Notes: generated by a model from the letters alone, not told the origin. Counted from the stretch's first letter, positions 23,472 to 35,399 are shown. The stretch: 64,000 nt of DNA from Diabrotica undecimpunctata (GCF_040954645.1 NC_092810.1:9904185-9968184); one strand, 5' to 3'. Made by a program: numbers and translations.

Positions 23472-24219
23472 AAATTTTGAAAAATTAAAAATAACGTTTA
23501 AATAAAAAGACTGTGTACTTCGTACGCACGTAAGAAGTTATACGACGTAGTTAAAATCATAAAATTTTCAATGATAATAAAGCATAACATTTCTTTTCTA
23601 TTCTATTTTTTAAGGCTATCTTGATTAATTTAACAAAAATAAAAAATAAACTGATATTTTCTCGATACTTAACAAACCCATTTTATTTTTAAAAAATCGA
23701 TTGAATAGACGATAGAAGACCACATCCAAAACTATAAAAAATATACAGAGTGCCATTAAAAAATTTAAGTTAGGGGTTGTAACTAAGAGATGAATATTTA
23801 GGGGATGATGTTTTCTTCCCATATTAAAGTGTATTACAAATGGAATAGACCAGTTTTTGTCCCTTTAAAAAATCTCTATTTTGTTAATAAATATAGCCTG
23901 GATAAATTAATCTGGGACACTTCATTAACAAAAATAAAAAATAAATTGATTTCTTGATTATTTACAAACCGATTTTATTTTTAATAAATCTGTTGAATAG
24001 ACGATAGAAGACCACATCAAAAACTATAAAAAAATATACAGGGTGCCATTAAAAAAATTAAAGTTAGGGGTTGTAACTAAGGGATTAATATTTAGGGGAT
24101 GATTTTTTCTACGCCATATTTAAGTGTATTACAAGTAGAATAGACCAATTTTTGTCTCATTCGAAAATCTCTATTCGTTTAAGAGATATAGCGTGGGTAA
24201 ATTAGTCTGGGACACCCTG
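23472..24219 (-). repeat. Right terminal inverted repeat
   Basis: Reverse complement of 21406-22152 with scattered differences. It contains the inner and outer units in mirror order, the outer one ending GGGACACCCTG at 24219, followed by TA. Confidence 0.9.
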
Positions 24220-24239
24220 TATATATATACAGAAAGAGT

Positions 24240-24930
24240 GATCAAGAACGTTTATATCACCATTTATGGTGATCAGTAAAAAGAACATTCAACATATCGA
24301 CCTGAATATTGAAGCCGAACGTATTGAAAGAGTACACCGATTTAAATATCTGGGATATACAGTAAATGATAAGTGGGACCCAGACGTAGAGATTAAGGTC
24401 CGAATTGAAATAGCAAGATCCAAATTAATTAAAACGAGAAAGCTCTTAAGCAACCGCCACCTAAGCGTTAACCTCCGATGGCGCGCTACGAAATGCTACG
24501 TACTCTCTACGCTACTTTACGGAGTTGAAGGTTGGACGTTAACAGCAGCAAGTATAAAGAAGTTAGCGACTCTAGAAATGTGGCTGTATCGACGCATACT
24601 GAGAATACCTTGGACAGACAGAGTGATCAACACAGAGGTATTAAGAGGAATGGGTAAACAGGTGGAATTGTTAACAACTGTTAAAAGGAGAAAGCGTCAT
24701 ACCTGGGCCATGTGTTCCGTAATGATAAGTACAGTCTGCTACAGCTTATCGTGGAAGGCAAGATTGAAGGTAGAAGAGGTATGAGCAGAAAGAAGAAACC
24801 CTGGTTAAGAAACTTGAGAGAATGGTTTCAAATACCAGAAGCTGCGAACATAATACATACGGCACAAAACAGAGAAACCTATCGTTTGATGGTCGCCAAC
24901 CTTCGGTAGAAGACGGCACATAAAGAAGAA
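24240..24930 (+). pseudogene. RTE-type LINE C-terminal part, one frameshift
   Basis: Frame 24266-24784 reads 'MVISKKNIQHIDLNIEAE', 'FKYLGYTVNDKW', 'LLYGVEGWTLTAAS' and 'LEMWLYRRILRIPWTDRV', the region after the RT fingers and palm in this LINE family. A one-base loss near 24690 moves the rest to the frame of 24712-24909 ('MFRNDKYSLLQLIVEGKIEG', 'WLRNLREWF', 'VANLR'). The end has a GAAGAAGAAG tail at 24925. It is a 5'-truncated copy of the same family as 45109-45835 and 60719-63195, lying directly right of the mariner element. Confidence 0.88.
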
Positions 24931-24945
24931 GAAGGCGAATAGGAG

Positions 24946-24963
24946 AGTGAGAGAGAGAGAGAG
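24946..24963. repeat. (GA)n run
   Basis: Short GAGAGA run just after the LINE tail. Confidence 0.85.
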
Positions 24964-24964
24964 A

Positions 24965-25484
24965 TCTATAATAAATAAATAAATAATTTAATAATATCTT
25001 TTTTAAATATTGGTTAAATTACATATGAAGTAGCTATTTTATAAAAAAAGAATAACTTATTCACGGTATTCGTAATCTATAAATGTATCTTAAATTCAGT
25101 ACTTCATGGCCAAGTTTACTGTACATATACAAAAAATATATTCAAACAAAATACTAATTTGTATGTTACCGTTAATCGTCACCTGCTGTTTTACGATGAT
25201 TTTTAAATTGAGACCAAATGTCTGTGTCATTCGAATATATTACACTATAGAATAATCAATCTTGACATCTTGTCCAATTTAAACAGTTCGAATTTTGTAA
25301 TTTTTTACATTCTATAATGTTTATAATAATTATTAGCTTATAAAAAATAGAAACAATATTTTTTGCAAAGTTTAACATTAATTTGATAAAGAAAACATCG
25401 TGGCCAACTGCGCTAATTCGAGAATGTCGAATTTTATCTAGTTCAATATAGCCCAAAAGATTTGCTTAATTACAAATAATTTTT
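24965..25484. other. AT-rich spacer
   Basis: No recognisable coding sequence or repeat. Confidence 0.4.
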
Positions 25485-25485
25485 T

Positions 25486-26095
25486 TCTTCTAATGGCGCT
25501 ACAACCCTTCATGGGTGTTGGTCCGCTTAACAACGTCATTCCATTCTGCCGTGTAGAATACTTTCCTTCGCCACTATCTGATGTTCATGACTTTAAAATC
25601 TTTTTCTGCATCGTCTATCCACCTTTTGCGGGACCTTCCTCTGTCCTATTTTGTTGGGATTTCCATCTCTGGGTTACTTTTACAGCTTGATTATCTGGCA
25701 TTATTTCTAAGTGGCCAAGCCAGTTTAGTGTTTGTGACTGTAGAAATCTAATGATATCTGCGCTCTGCATTAATTCATCCAGCTCATAGTTCCCTTTTAT
25801 TTTCCAGAAACCATCGCTACAATGGGTTGGACCAAATATTTTGCGTTCAAAAAATTTCAATTGATTTTCATCAGTGATTGAAAGGGATCCACGTTTCACA
25901 TCCATATGTGATCACTGGTATAATTACTGTTTTGTAGATTCTAAGACTCACGATTCAGTAACTTACTTTTCATTAAATCGTTGTGTGCGTAAAAGCACTC
26001 ATTACCGCTAAGAATCCGTGATTGAATTTCTTGAGTGACGTTGTTGCTGTCATTTAATATTGAGCCTAGTTAGGAAAAGGTGGAGGCATATTCGA
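25486..26095 (-). pseudogene. RTE-type LINE 3' end, relative of 4160-5720
   Basis: On the minus strand from 26095: a degraded 'LGSILND', then 'RILSGNECFYAHNDLMKSKL' (nearly the same words as at 4420-4360), 'YGCETW' near 25905, and the frame 25905-25615 with 'FGPTHCSDGF', 'ELDELMQSADIIRFLQ' and 'LNWLGHLEIMPDNQAVK'. The frame then shifts to 'RWIDDAEKD' and ends near 25490 with 'THEGL' and an AT-rich tail. It contains only the region after the RT domain, with at least three frame disruptions. It supplies the sequence that is missing from the truncated copy at 4160. Confidence 0.85.
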
Positions 26096-26099
26096 ATTG

Positions 26100-26939
26100 C
26101 AAAACAATAACTAAATTTAAAAAATAGTGTTAATTATAAATATTATAATTTTAAAGTAACAAAACAAACAAAAACGATAAAAAACACAAACGAAACATGG
26201 CATACGATATTATTATTATCAATATCAAATTAAACAAAATAAAAATTGGGTAAGTGTTATACAAAAGCTACATACGTTTCATACGCCAGTTAGTTTTGAT
26301 CAAACTTGTATTTGAAACTATTTAAAGTATCTCAATTACGCTGTCCAATTTGTCAAAAACTCTATTTACTAAAAAATGTTGCCTAACAGTAGATTTAAAC
26401 TACTTCTTTTTCAAATTTTAATTAAGTCCTTTGGTCTACCGTATTCCTTTGATTATAGTAAAAAAAATTGATGTTCTCCCAAAAACCACTCTAAAGAAAT
26501 CTGTAAGTAGATATAATATCCACCCTTTCTCTGACGTAACTTTTGTAAAGTTTCAAAAATAACTCTGAAGCCAGTCTACGAAGTCTTAACGAAGTATTAA
26601 GTATTTCCTTTTTGAAACACGCCAATGGCTTTGTCTCACATTGGGTACTATATGAAAAACCGTTATTCCGTTAAAATTTGGTGTGTGACTCAGGCAGCTT
26701 CTTTTCTCATCTTATATTGAACTCTTTTTAGGATGCTTGTTTAACCTCCTTTCAGACTCTCTTTACCTACTTTCTTACTTCTCGTAATTTCTGTAGTCGT
26801 ATCATTAGATCTTTGTATCGGTGAGACTTCCTCTACATAAAAATAATCGCAGGAAGATTTGTCGATAATATTATGTCATTATTTATGATTTTGCGTAATT
26901 TTTAGGATGTTGGAGAACGATATCAATAATCTTAAAAGT
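26100..26939. other. AT-rich spacer
   Basis: No coding sequence recognised. Confidence 0.4.
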
Positions 26940-27002
26940 TTACTAATAAGTAATTTATATAATTAACAATTATTATTAATTATATAAATTACTTATTAGT
27001 AA
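26940..27002. repeat. Perfect 27-bp inverted repeat (hairpin)
   Basis: The left arm begins TTACTAATAAGTAATT at 26940, and its exact reverse complement ends at 27002. The arms are 27 bp with a 9-base loop (CAATTATTA). There is no transposase or flanking duplication that I can see. Confidence 0.9.
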
Positions 27003-27314
27003 TAACTAGAAATATTGAATAACAAAAGCAGATTTTATAAAGTTATGCTATTTTTCTGTAATTAGAACAACTACGTTATAAATAAATTTACATACTTTGT
27101 TTTTTTTTGGATATGTTAATGTTACTACGAGATATATATTAAAAAATAATAAATGTTGTCGTCCAGCCATATTAACCATCTTCTTTAATAAAAATATCCA
27201 AGACCTGGTCTTACCTGCTATTTTTATTATTTTTTATTGTTTATATCAGGCTATTTGGTTCCCAATTTCTTGTTTCGTTTCGGTTATTTATTGTATTGGT
27301 TTTATACACTTTTG
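27003..27314. other. AT-rich spacer
   Basis: The frame at 27097-27315 is low complexity. Nothing is assigned. Confidence 0.35.
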
Positions 27315-27601
27315 ACGCCGATAATAATTAATAGTTCGTACATTTCTAATTCGTGGATCTCGGACTGCTTTTTCCAAGGCAATGTTAAATAGGAGGCAAG
27401 CCACTACATCCCCTTGTCTGAGTCAATTCTTTATTTCAAAGGATCGAGAATTTTCTCCCTGTATCCTAACGCTGGCTTTTAAGTTAGACATTGTCATTCT
27501 CGTTAATCGGATAAGTTTTTCTGGTATACCAAACCCACGCATTAATTGGCATAGTACTGTTCTCTTGACACTGTCGTATGTGGCCTTGAAGTCGACGAAT
27601 A
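27315..27601 (-). pseudogene. RTE-type LINE RT, downstream half (split by transposon copy 2)
   Basis: The minus frame 27641-27423 has 'IFVDFKATYDSVKRTVL' (motif A with Asp), 'MRGFGIPEKLIRLTRMTM' and 'NLKASVRIQG'. Across a stop it continues with 'LRQGDVVACLLFNIALEKAV' (motif B) to about 27320. The first residues of that frame come from inside the transposon; the real LINE sequence starts at 27600. The upstream half lies at 29477-29700, on the other side of the insertion. Motif C is not present. Confidence 0.88.
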
Positions 27602-29476
27602 TAGTCGGTTCGCTATATTTACGCGGGTTTCGGATTAACAAAATTATGCTAATGACTCATTGATAACCAGTTGCAGTAAACGACTTCCCAGAAAATTAGG
27701 TAAAAACTGCATTAATGGTCATATTTTAAAATACATTAAAATAACATTAGGGTAGGTATAAATTTGTTACAATATTGCAGTTGAATTGATTCTTTGCCAG
27801 TGTTGACATTGTATGTTTGGTTGAAATATTTAAAAATGCCTAGACGTGTGTTAGATGTAGATAGTCTAATTTATAGTGTACATAAGTATTTTAGATGAAA
27901 AAGAAAATGGCGGTCCTTTAAAATCGGTAATGTCTGTTCAACAACGCGTACGTGATGCTCTAGGAATTAGTGAAACCAAACTAAAAGGAGTATTACAAAA
28001 TCGCAATAATGAACGGCCGAAAGAAGATCACTGAAAAACTCGCCTATCATTAAAAACGAAAGATATTCCAGATGGTAAAAAATTTGAAATTCGTGATACC
28101 ATTTATCGAATGCGAGCCAACAAGGAACATGTGACCTTAAATACAATTCTCTCGGAATTAAAAGATAGAAAATTTGACGAAATTGGCAGAACAAGTCTAT
28201 GGCAAGTGATACATAATTTGGGTTTCAAATTTCAAAAGGAGGATAACAGAAAAGCCCTTTGTGAAAGAAGTTCTGTTGTGCATAAAAAAATTAACTTTCT
28301 AAGAAAATATTCTAAATTAAAAGAAGAAAGGGCAAATTTTATATATTTAGACGAAACATAGATATTTTCTAGGGGTGCAACCAAGAGAATATGGCAAGAT
28401 GATAACGTAAAGTCTATCAAACATACTGATGGAGAAGGGAAGCGACACATAATTTTACATGCAGGAGGGAAATCGGGTTTTATAGAAGGTGCTGATTTAA
28501 TATTTTCATCTAAATCAAAATCAAGTGACTATCACGATAATATGAACACAGAAATGTTTGTAAAATGGTTATATGAAAAACTTCTCCCAGGTTTAAGTGA
28601 GCCCAGCGTAATTATTTTAGACAATGCACCTTACCATTCTGAAGTATTAAACAAAAGTCCAACGAATTCTTGGACTGTTAATAAAATTAAAGAATGGTTG
28701 ACAAAAGAACATATACCATTTACACAACATATTTTAAAATCAGAATTATTACGCTTGGCAAATATCCACGCAAAACCAAAAACCTTTGTTGTGGATCAGA
28801 TTATTGAAAGTTACGGTCATCAAGTTTTACGTCTGCCACCGTATCATTGCCAGTTTAATCCTATCGAATATATATGGGGAATAGCAAAACAATATTATAA
28901 CAACCATATTGGGCCTAACGGTTATAGCGACGACGCAGTTCGGGAAACTTGGCGAAAGGCACTTTCAATTGTAACTCCAGAAGTGTGGTGCAACTGTATA
29001 TTCAAGTGCGAGAAAATAGAAGATTGGTGGACTCGTGAAAATAAAATAAACGAAATAAGTCCAATTATAATAACAATTAATGGTGATGACAGTGATGATG
29101 ATGACGATTATGATATTTTTGATGATAATGACTGATTTTCATTTTTGTTGGCAAGTTAAATTTTTTTATTTTTCTATAATTAGAAATTCTCTCCATGGAA
29201 CAAATATACATAGACCATATTTTCTGTGTGAAGTGTAATATAAAATTATTATTAGGTTTATATTAGCCACATTAGACTCCACTAATGAAGTAATTCTCCT
29301 TATTATACTGTCAATTATATAAAAGATTTTCCATTATTATTTAATTAAAAAAAGTTATGGATTATTTTTCATTTTATTTGACCAGTTGATATTTCCCCAA
29401 AGAGCAGGTAATTAAAACTGGGTACTTACAATAAAATTTTTAATCCGAAACCCGCGTAAATATAGCGAACCGACTA
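27602..29476 (+). mobile_element. ITm long-spacing DNA transposon, copy 2, nested in a LINE
   Basis: Same ends as copy 1 (TAGTCGGTTCGC at 27602; the right end is an exact reverse complement ending at 29476), with TA at 27600-27601 and 29477-29478. Sequence is nearly identical to 204-2079 throughout, including the non-coding parts. It interrupts a minus-strand LINE reverse transcriptase between motif A and the preceding motif, so it is younger than that LINE. Confidence 0.95.
27836..29135 (+). pseudogene. ITm transposase pseudogene, copy 2
   Basis: Starts at ATG 27836, matching copy 1. Lesions differ from copy 1: a two-base loss creates TGA at 27896-27898, there is a TGA at 28032-28034 where copy 1 has CGA, and TAG at 28359-28361 replaces the Trp of 'DETW'. 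Downstream, 28542-29135 is open for 197 codons with 'ILDNAPYHSE' and 'FNPIEYIWG' intact and the same acidic tail. One codon is missing near 29014 relative to copy 1 ('CEKIEDWW' for 'CEKLIEDWW'). Where copy 1 has stops at 507 and 690, copy 2 has sense codons, so the two carry largely independent damage. Neither can produce the full protein. Confidence 0.9.
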
Positions 29477-29700
29477 TAGGTGATGGGTTTCAATGGTAAA
29501 TTCCAATGTGTTCTCGAGGATCTGTCTTATCGAAAGAATCTGCTCAATTTTTGATTTTTCTGGAGTAAATCCGGCCTAGTATTTTCCAACTATGGCAACT
29601 GTGTAAATTTGTAGCATTTCGTAGAAAATATTTGCTAGTATTTTGTAAGCAGTTTTTAACAGAGTTATACCTCTGTAGTTGTAAACCTATGTAGATAAAT
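29477..29700 (-). pseudogene. RTE-type LINE RT, upstream half (split by transposon copy 2)
   Basis: The minus strand from 29695 reads 'YNYRGITLLKTAYKILANIF', then a TAG, 'AGFTPEKSKIEQILSIRQIL' and on to 29479. It would join the motif A sequence at 27600 if the transposon were removed. A TAG stop at the position of the conserved 'GEYQ' shows independent decay. Confidence 0.85.
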
Positions 29701-31543
29701 AAGAAAAAAATGCAGAATCAGAACCAATTGTAATCTAATAAAACTTTTTTCTAAAATTTGGCGCAAGAAAAAGATCTGGTGTATTGTTAGCGTTATCGGT
29801 CGGAAGCCATACTAGTAATACCTTACTATTTTATTAATAGGCTTAATGCCAAAGTTTCTATTACGCGATATTGTATTGTTTACACAGCCACCTATTTTCC
29901 TGTCTTTCGTTTTTTTTCTCTTACTGCTGCTACTTTTTTTTTAATCTTTAGTAGTCTAATCTTTAACCATTTTTTGCTGCATAAAAACAGTTACATTTGC
30001 TATTATCGCACTGATTTGTCCAGACAAGACTTTACCTTCTGATTTTGATTAAAAATCCATGTGAATAATTTTAAAACGTAAATCAACCACACAGCTCCTT
30101 CAACACAAGCCAAAGAAAAAAAATTATCGCAACTTTATAAGCCCGTCGATTTCAGCGATCAAAAAATAATAATGATGGACTTTGCTACTGTCCATTGCGC
30201 ATCGAGGTGGAATCTAGATCAAAAAGACCAAATCTCAAACTATATTTGACGAGTAATATAGCCGATGTTGATGATGATAATAAATGAAGAAAGTCCGTAT
30301 TGCGTTGACCAACCTCTGAAATACTTAGAGCATCCCAAGCACCAACTTTATAATTTACAGTTTATGTTATGATATGGTATAATTATCATATTTAAAAATT
30401 ATATAACAGGAAATTTTAACGTAGAAAGTTCATTTCAAACCTACCAGATGTTATAAATTTCTTCATATTAATTATACTTTTAAGACAATCAGGCACTTAG
30501 GCAAATTTTACTATCATCCTACTAATTAATATTTCAAATTAAAATTATATAGCTTTAAATTATTATTTTTGTAATTTATCTTATATATGTATTATGGAAA
30601 TATTGCTTAATCCGAATATTAAACTGCAGGTGAAATAAAAGATTTGAATATTCATGGTTATTTTCTTTGCTGCTAATCCGAGTGGAACGAAAGAACGATA
30701 GGCTCATGAATACCTATAAGTAGCTTGCCTTCTTTTACAGCGCCTTATGGGTAACGATGAGAACTAAATGGTTTTTGGAAAAAAATCTTATTACTGTGAG
30801 ATATGAGCAGTGTCATCACAAAGTTGATTTATTGGCATTTTTTTATGATATAATGTTTGGTAGCCAGAACAGTGGTTTTGGAATGCGCCGATCTTGCAAA
30901 GATAATATATTAACTATTAATTAATTAACAGAAAAACTATTGCCTGTGAAGAAGTAGAATACTACAATGTACATTTAAAAATACGCCTAGAGGCCTAGAG
31001 AAACGCCGTTTCTGTTTTATTCCTAAATTCTTGGCTTGTCAAGGATCTGTAGCAGCTAACAGACCTCGTCTTACACAATTTTCAAAATGTAGCAATTTTT
31101 AATCTCTAATTTTTTTTTAAATGGGTTAATTCTCTACATTTATCGAGTGGCCTGTAATTAGTTACACCTATGAAGCCATTAAATATTTTTTAAAAAAGGA
31201 TCATAAATCATTTTATAAGAACTTAATATGTCAAGTTACAAATTGAGTAATATTTTATATTGATATACAGTCCTTGCAAACAATATACTTTTATTGTATC
31301 TCCTAATACTAAATGCCAGTTGTTCGAGAGCTTTATAGTCCATAACCTTTTGGCAAACATAACAATAAACTGAACAAATAAAATGTTTTAGCAAAGTATG
31401 TACTTATTTAAAAGTCAATCGAAATTTTAAAGGTTCTTTAGAATAATTAAATTGAATTATGTTCGCAGATCTACCTGAGTAAATATCAGAGGCATTGTTG
31501 CGTGACTTTCACGAGGAATCGGATACAACTACGTAATTAGTCG

Positions 31544-31547
<4 letters not shown>
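29701..31547. other. Unassigned AT-rich region
   Basis: No open frame of interest and no paired repeats noticed. Confidence 0.4.

Positions 31548-31602
<55 letters not shown>
31548..31602. repeat. (TA)n microsatellite
   Basis: About 55 bp of TA repeats. Confidence 0.97.
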
Positions 31603-31603
<1 letters not shown>

Positions 31604-31844
31604 GTACCTCCAAAGGATCTATATTTATGAAGGATCTATATTTTTTTCTATGTTTTCTAACCGTTTTAATGGTGTTATATCCCTCTAATAAAGTTATTCT
31701 AGTGTAAGACTTAGTTTGGAGTATTCAATAACAACTACAATGCTATTTGACTTACAAAATTTATTTAACCACACAATTCACCGTTACAAATACAAATAAT
31801 ACATCTATGTATTTAACCAAAATGGGATTTTACATACAGACGAC

Positions 31845-32078
31845 TCAGTCATCGTCAAGTAAGTCTCGTTCTGGATAGTCACTATTAGTATTACTAGTAT
31901 GCTTTAAGTTTTTATAAAAATCATGGCCAAATTTAGGAACAGATGGCAGTAAGGGTAATAGATCATTATACTTTTGTTGTGAATATACGTATTGGACATT
32001 GTGATAGCAGTTGCAAATCTTTTGGCAATGTAAGGTGTCGCCTTTCAAACCTAACAAGGTCAATCTCCTGATTTTCAT
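31845..32078 (-). other. Unidentified 77-codon reading frame
   Basis: A minus-strand frame ending in an acidic 'RDLLDDD' and followed by an AAATAAA-type signal about 85 bases downstream. I recognise no family and no clear splice acceptor. It could be the last exon of an unknown gene or chance. Confidence 0.2.
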
Positions 32079-32514
32079 AATGAAAATTACTTGTTCCTAT
32101 GCTGTTTTGTTTTAGTTGCAGTTTGACAGAAGAACTTGTTGTTTGTTAATGTCTCCTTTTCTATTAATTAAAGGCGGATTTTGGGATGTTTTGATATCAT
32201 ACAAAGATCTAAAATTTTTAAAATCTTAGTCAAAACATATCAGCAAGTGAAATCAACGCCATGAGAAACGCGTTGTATAATAGATTTGGATTCTGTTTGG
32301 CACAAAGTGGTGATTTGTATAAACATTTAATTCGGTAAGAATTTATTTATTTATATAGAAAAATTTTGGTAACAATGTTGGTAACACTAATAAAAATCTT
32401 GGAAAGGTATTGTAGGCAACTAATATTGATATGTCGTTTTAAATATGTTTTTTACCTCAAATTTTAGTTGAAACTCAAACAATTGTAATTATTGTAGACA
32501 TAAAAGGAAGATAG

Positions 32515-33715
32515 ATAGAGAACAGAGAAAGAATCATTAACAAAACTCACGATGGGGTACTAATATCAAAAGAAGAGCTACAAGAATGAACAAAAAAATT
32601 AAAAAACAGGAAAGCACCTGGTCCTGGTAAGATAAACAATGAACTGCTAAAATATGGGGAAACAACACTGACTCGAGAAATCCTGAAAATTATAGAGGCA
32701 TTAGTCTGATGAATAGTACATTAAGATTTTTAATAGCAGTCATAAAAGATAAAATCGAAGAAAAAGCGAACATGGCAGATGAACAACAAGGCTTCCGGAA
32801 GAACCGCAGCACAATAGACGCAATTTTTATTATCAGACATATAATAGAGAAGTCTATTGAATATGGAAAACCAGCATACATGTGTTTTGCAGATTTAAAA
32901 AATGCTTTTGATAGTGTGAAGCGAAATGACATCTTAAATTTATTACAAGCTGAATAAAAGGAGACTCGCTCAGCCCATAGTTATTCAATATGGTGATGAA
33001 TCAAATAATTCACGAAGTAAGAAAACGAAACGGATACCATATGGGAGCGCATAAAATTACTATACTATGCTATACCGATGATGCAGTACTAATTGCTGAT
33101 AACTAAGATGACCTACAAAGGCAGCTCCACACCTGCAATATCACAGGAAACAAACTTAATATGAAAATATCAGTAGAAAAAACTAAATGTATAGTGATCA
33201 GTAAAGAGCCGCGTAGATGTAGAACAAGTAACGAAATTCAATTACCTAGGAGTAGAGATTACTAGTGACAGGGATATAATAACAGAGACCACAAGGCAAG
33301 CATCAAAAGCGGCAGGAGTAAGTGGTTGCCTCTGAGAAACCATATGGATAAACAAATATCTGACCACGGAAAGCAAAATGAAATTATACAAGACAATAGT
33401 AAGACCAATCCTAACATATGCAGCGGAGACAAAGACCGATACAAGAAAGACGAAACAACAAATCAACAATATCGAAATAAAAATATTAAGATCAATAGCG
33501 GGCATATCATTAAAAGACAGACAAACCAACAGAAGTATACGCGAACAATACAAAATTCAAAATATTAACAGGTGGATAAAACCAAGAAAATAGCAGAAGA
33601 CCTGTTGGAAGGTCGCCAAAAAGGTGGAAAGATAATGTACAGTCAACAACGAACTGAAACAGAATAAGAGGCAGACAAACAGGACTAATCTTAGTCGCGC
33701 GAAGAAGATAAGAGA
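32515..33715 (+). pseudogene. RTE-type LINE, linker to 3' end, with internal deletions
   Basis: 'LISKEELQE' and 'NRKAPGPGKINNELLKYGE' (32570-32655) lead into the frame 32709-32957 with 'DEQQGFRKNRSTIDAIF' and motif A 'CFADLKNAFDSV'. A deletion follows. Motif B resumes as 'SPLLFNMVMNQ' only after a frameshift, and motif C reads 'CYTDDAVLIAD' (YADD with Ala to Thr; both Asp kept). Then come 'VEKTKCIVISKEPRRC' and, in another frame, 'SMKMKLYKTIVRPILTYAAE'-like sequence to 33593. Compared with the copy at 57607-59475, about 80 bases are missing after 33590, where the end 'RRPVGRSPKRWKDNV'-like sequence joins directly. The 3' end is near 33710. Confidence 0.85.
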
Positions 33716-35036
33716 AAGGTAACACAAAAATATGTTAGGTACTTTAAAGTTGTATACACGGGAGTTACAATCTGGTGTACAACTCCTCGTTATTAGAGAC
33801 ACCAATCCATTCGATTGCAAAATTTTAATTCAATAAATTCACCTGTTTCGCTCAATAAACATTTACCAATTTTTTTGGTTATAAGGTGTTTACTTATATA
33901 ATAATTTAATTAAATTAAACCATGTAAAGATCTGGCAATCGATTCGAAACCTTCGGTCTTAATCAAGCGTTAATATTGCATAACTCATGTTCATGAAATA
34001 TATAATTTCATATGTTAATTTATTAATTAAGTAATTCTTTAACCAGATCCCATGTAACAATTTGTCTTAAGAATGCTGATTAATTTTGATATTTACTGAT
34101 AAGTACACTTTAATTAATGAGTTTGTATGACTAGCATCTGGAAAATATTGGGTTTATTGACGGGTAGGCTTCAAGTATAGTTAGCAAACAATATAAATGT
34201 AAAAAGATTTTGTAATTTTTTATGAAAGTACAGAATAAAAGGGAAAGTTGTTATGATAAATAGTATATATGTCTAAATGTTAAATAATTTTATTGACGGA
34301 AGTAAAAATAGTAAAATTTCTATACATAAGAATTGAAAATCAACTGTTTGACCTTTAAAACCGTTATTTTTGTATTTAAATGGGATTAAACCATAATTAA
34401 ATGTAATAAAAATTACATTTTACATTTTTACTCTATTTTTTACATCTTCATCTACCATGTCCTTTCATAACGTTGGTCGCCATCATAGCTATCGTAGTTA
34501 TATTCACTGCCATCCTAATTTTTTCCAATTTGGGCATATTAAGACTTTCTACATAAAACCTTTATAGCAAATTTTGTGCCTTTTAAAAATGTCGGCTTAG
34601 ATGTAAGTCTTTTTAATTTTTTTTTCTCTGGTCTCTTGTAAATTTAGAACCGTATTCGCGATAGCCAATTCCGACAGGGGGCGCTTAAGATTTCAAAGAT
34701 GGACGATCACTTCGGGAAACCAAATCATTTTGTCATTTGATCTCGAAACTATAAAACGTTTAATATAAATCATTTACACGTGTGTTTTGTCAAAATAAAA
34801 GTTGGAGTACGTTCTTCAAAGTTTATTTGTTTGTGATTCGAGTTTATACATACGGTAATTGACTCCCAAACCTGAATAAAAATAAAATTAAATATTTGTT
34901 TTATTACAGTATGTCTGAAACACGGAAAGTAAAATCTACATGATCTCAATTATTATTTTTGTGGTTGCAAGGTGGGCAGAGATCTTTAGTTGAGGGTGAA
35001 GCAGTTTTTGGAGCTGGCCACGTTATATTTTGTAAA
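33716..35036. other. AT-rich spacer
   Basis: No coding sequence recognised. The sequence around 34670-34700 is more GC-rich, without identifiable content. Confidence 0.35.
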
Positions 35037-35376
35037 TCACGCCTTACGTTTTCTACTAATAACTTCATGAGACCTTTGGGACAATTTAGCTGATGGAACA
35101 ACATTTTTTTTCAGTCTTCTCAATTTAGTTTCAGGTGTTACTATAAAGTAAATTAAATATAAATAATATTTTAATCAACACTTTTGAAGTAATCGTTCTC
35201 AGTAAAATGTAAACTGCACATAGTCATGTACTTGGTTATAGGTTTACCAATTTTTAAAATGCATTGCCAAACTTTTCTCATATTCTCCTCCAGCGGAAAC
35301 TTATGTATGGAATTTTTTTGTGAATTAAGGAACAACATTGAGGAACACTGGAATAGTTTTTTGAAGTCGAAGTCAT
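35037..35376 (-). pseudogene. THAP-domain coding fragment, possibly two exons
   Basis: The minus strand from ATG at 35376 reads 'MTSTSKNYSSVPQCCSL', then after a one-base shift 'NSQKNSIHKFPLEENMRKVW', 'ILKIGKPITKYMTMCSLHF' and 'TENDYFK'. This is the C2CH THAP zinc finger, a sequence-specific DNA-binding domain of nuclear proteins; 'MCSLHF' gives the third Cys and the His. The first Cys appears replaced by Ser ('YSSVPQC'). A 41-base segment with GT-AG ends (35181 down to 35141) separates this from 'TPETKLRRLKKNVVPSAKL', the usual basic end of the domain, which runs to TGA at 35037. The segment may be a very short intron or decay. This is either a broken host THAP gene or a transposon-derived one. 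Confidence 0.65.
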
Positions 35377-35399
35377 TGTTAATTACAATATAAACCGGT

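Larger units (their letters stand above)
21406..24219 (+). mobile_element. Mariner-type element with ~747-bp compound inverted repeats
   Basis: The left end begins CAGGGTGTCCCAGAC at 21406; the right end finishes with its reverse complement at 24219, and TA lies on both sides. Inverted similarity continues far inward, from 21406-22152 against 23472-24219, ending in AAATTTTGAAAAATT-type sequence. Each arm has an outer unit starting GTGTCCCAGACTAA (21410) and a diverged inner unit starting with the same words (21704), a period of about 294 bp, then about 150 bp more of shared sequence. The core between the arms holds one transposase frame broken by two stops. Length is 2814 bp. Confidence 0.93.
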
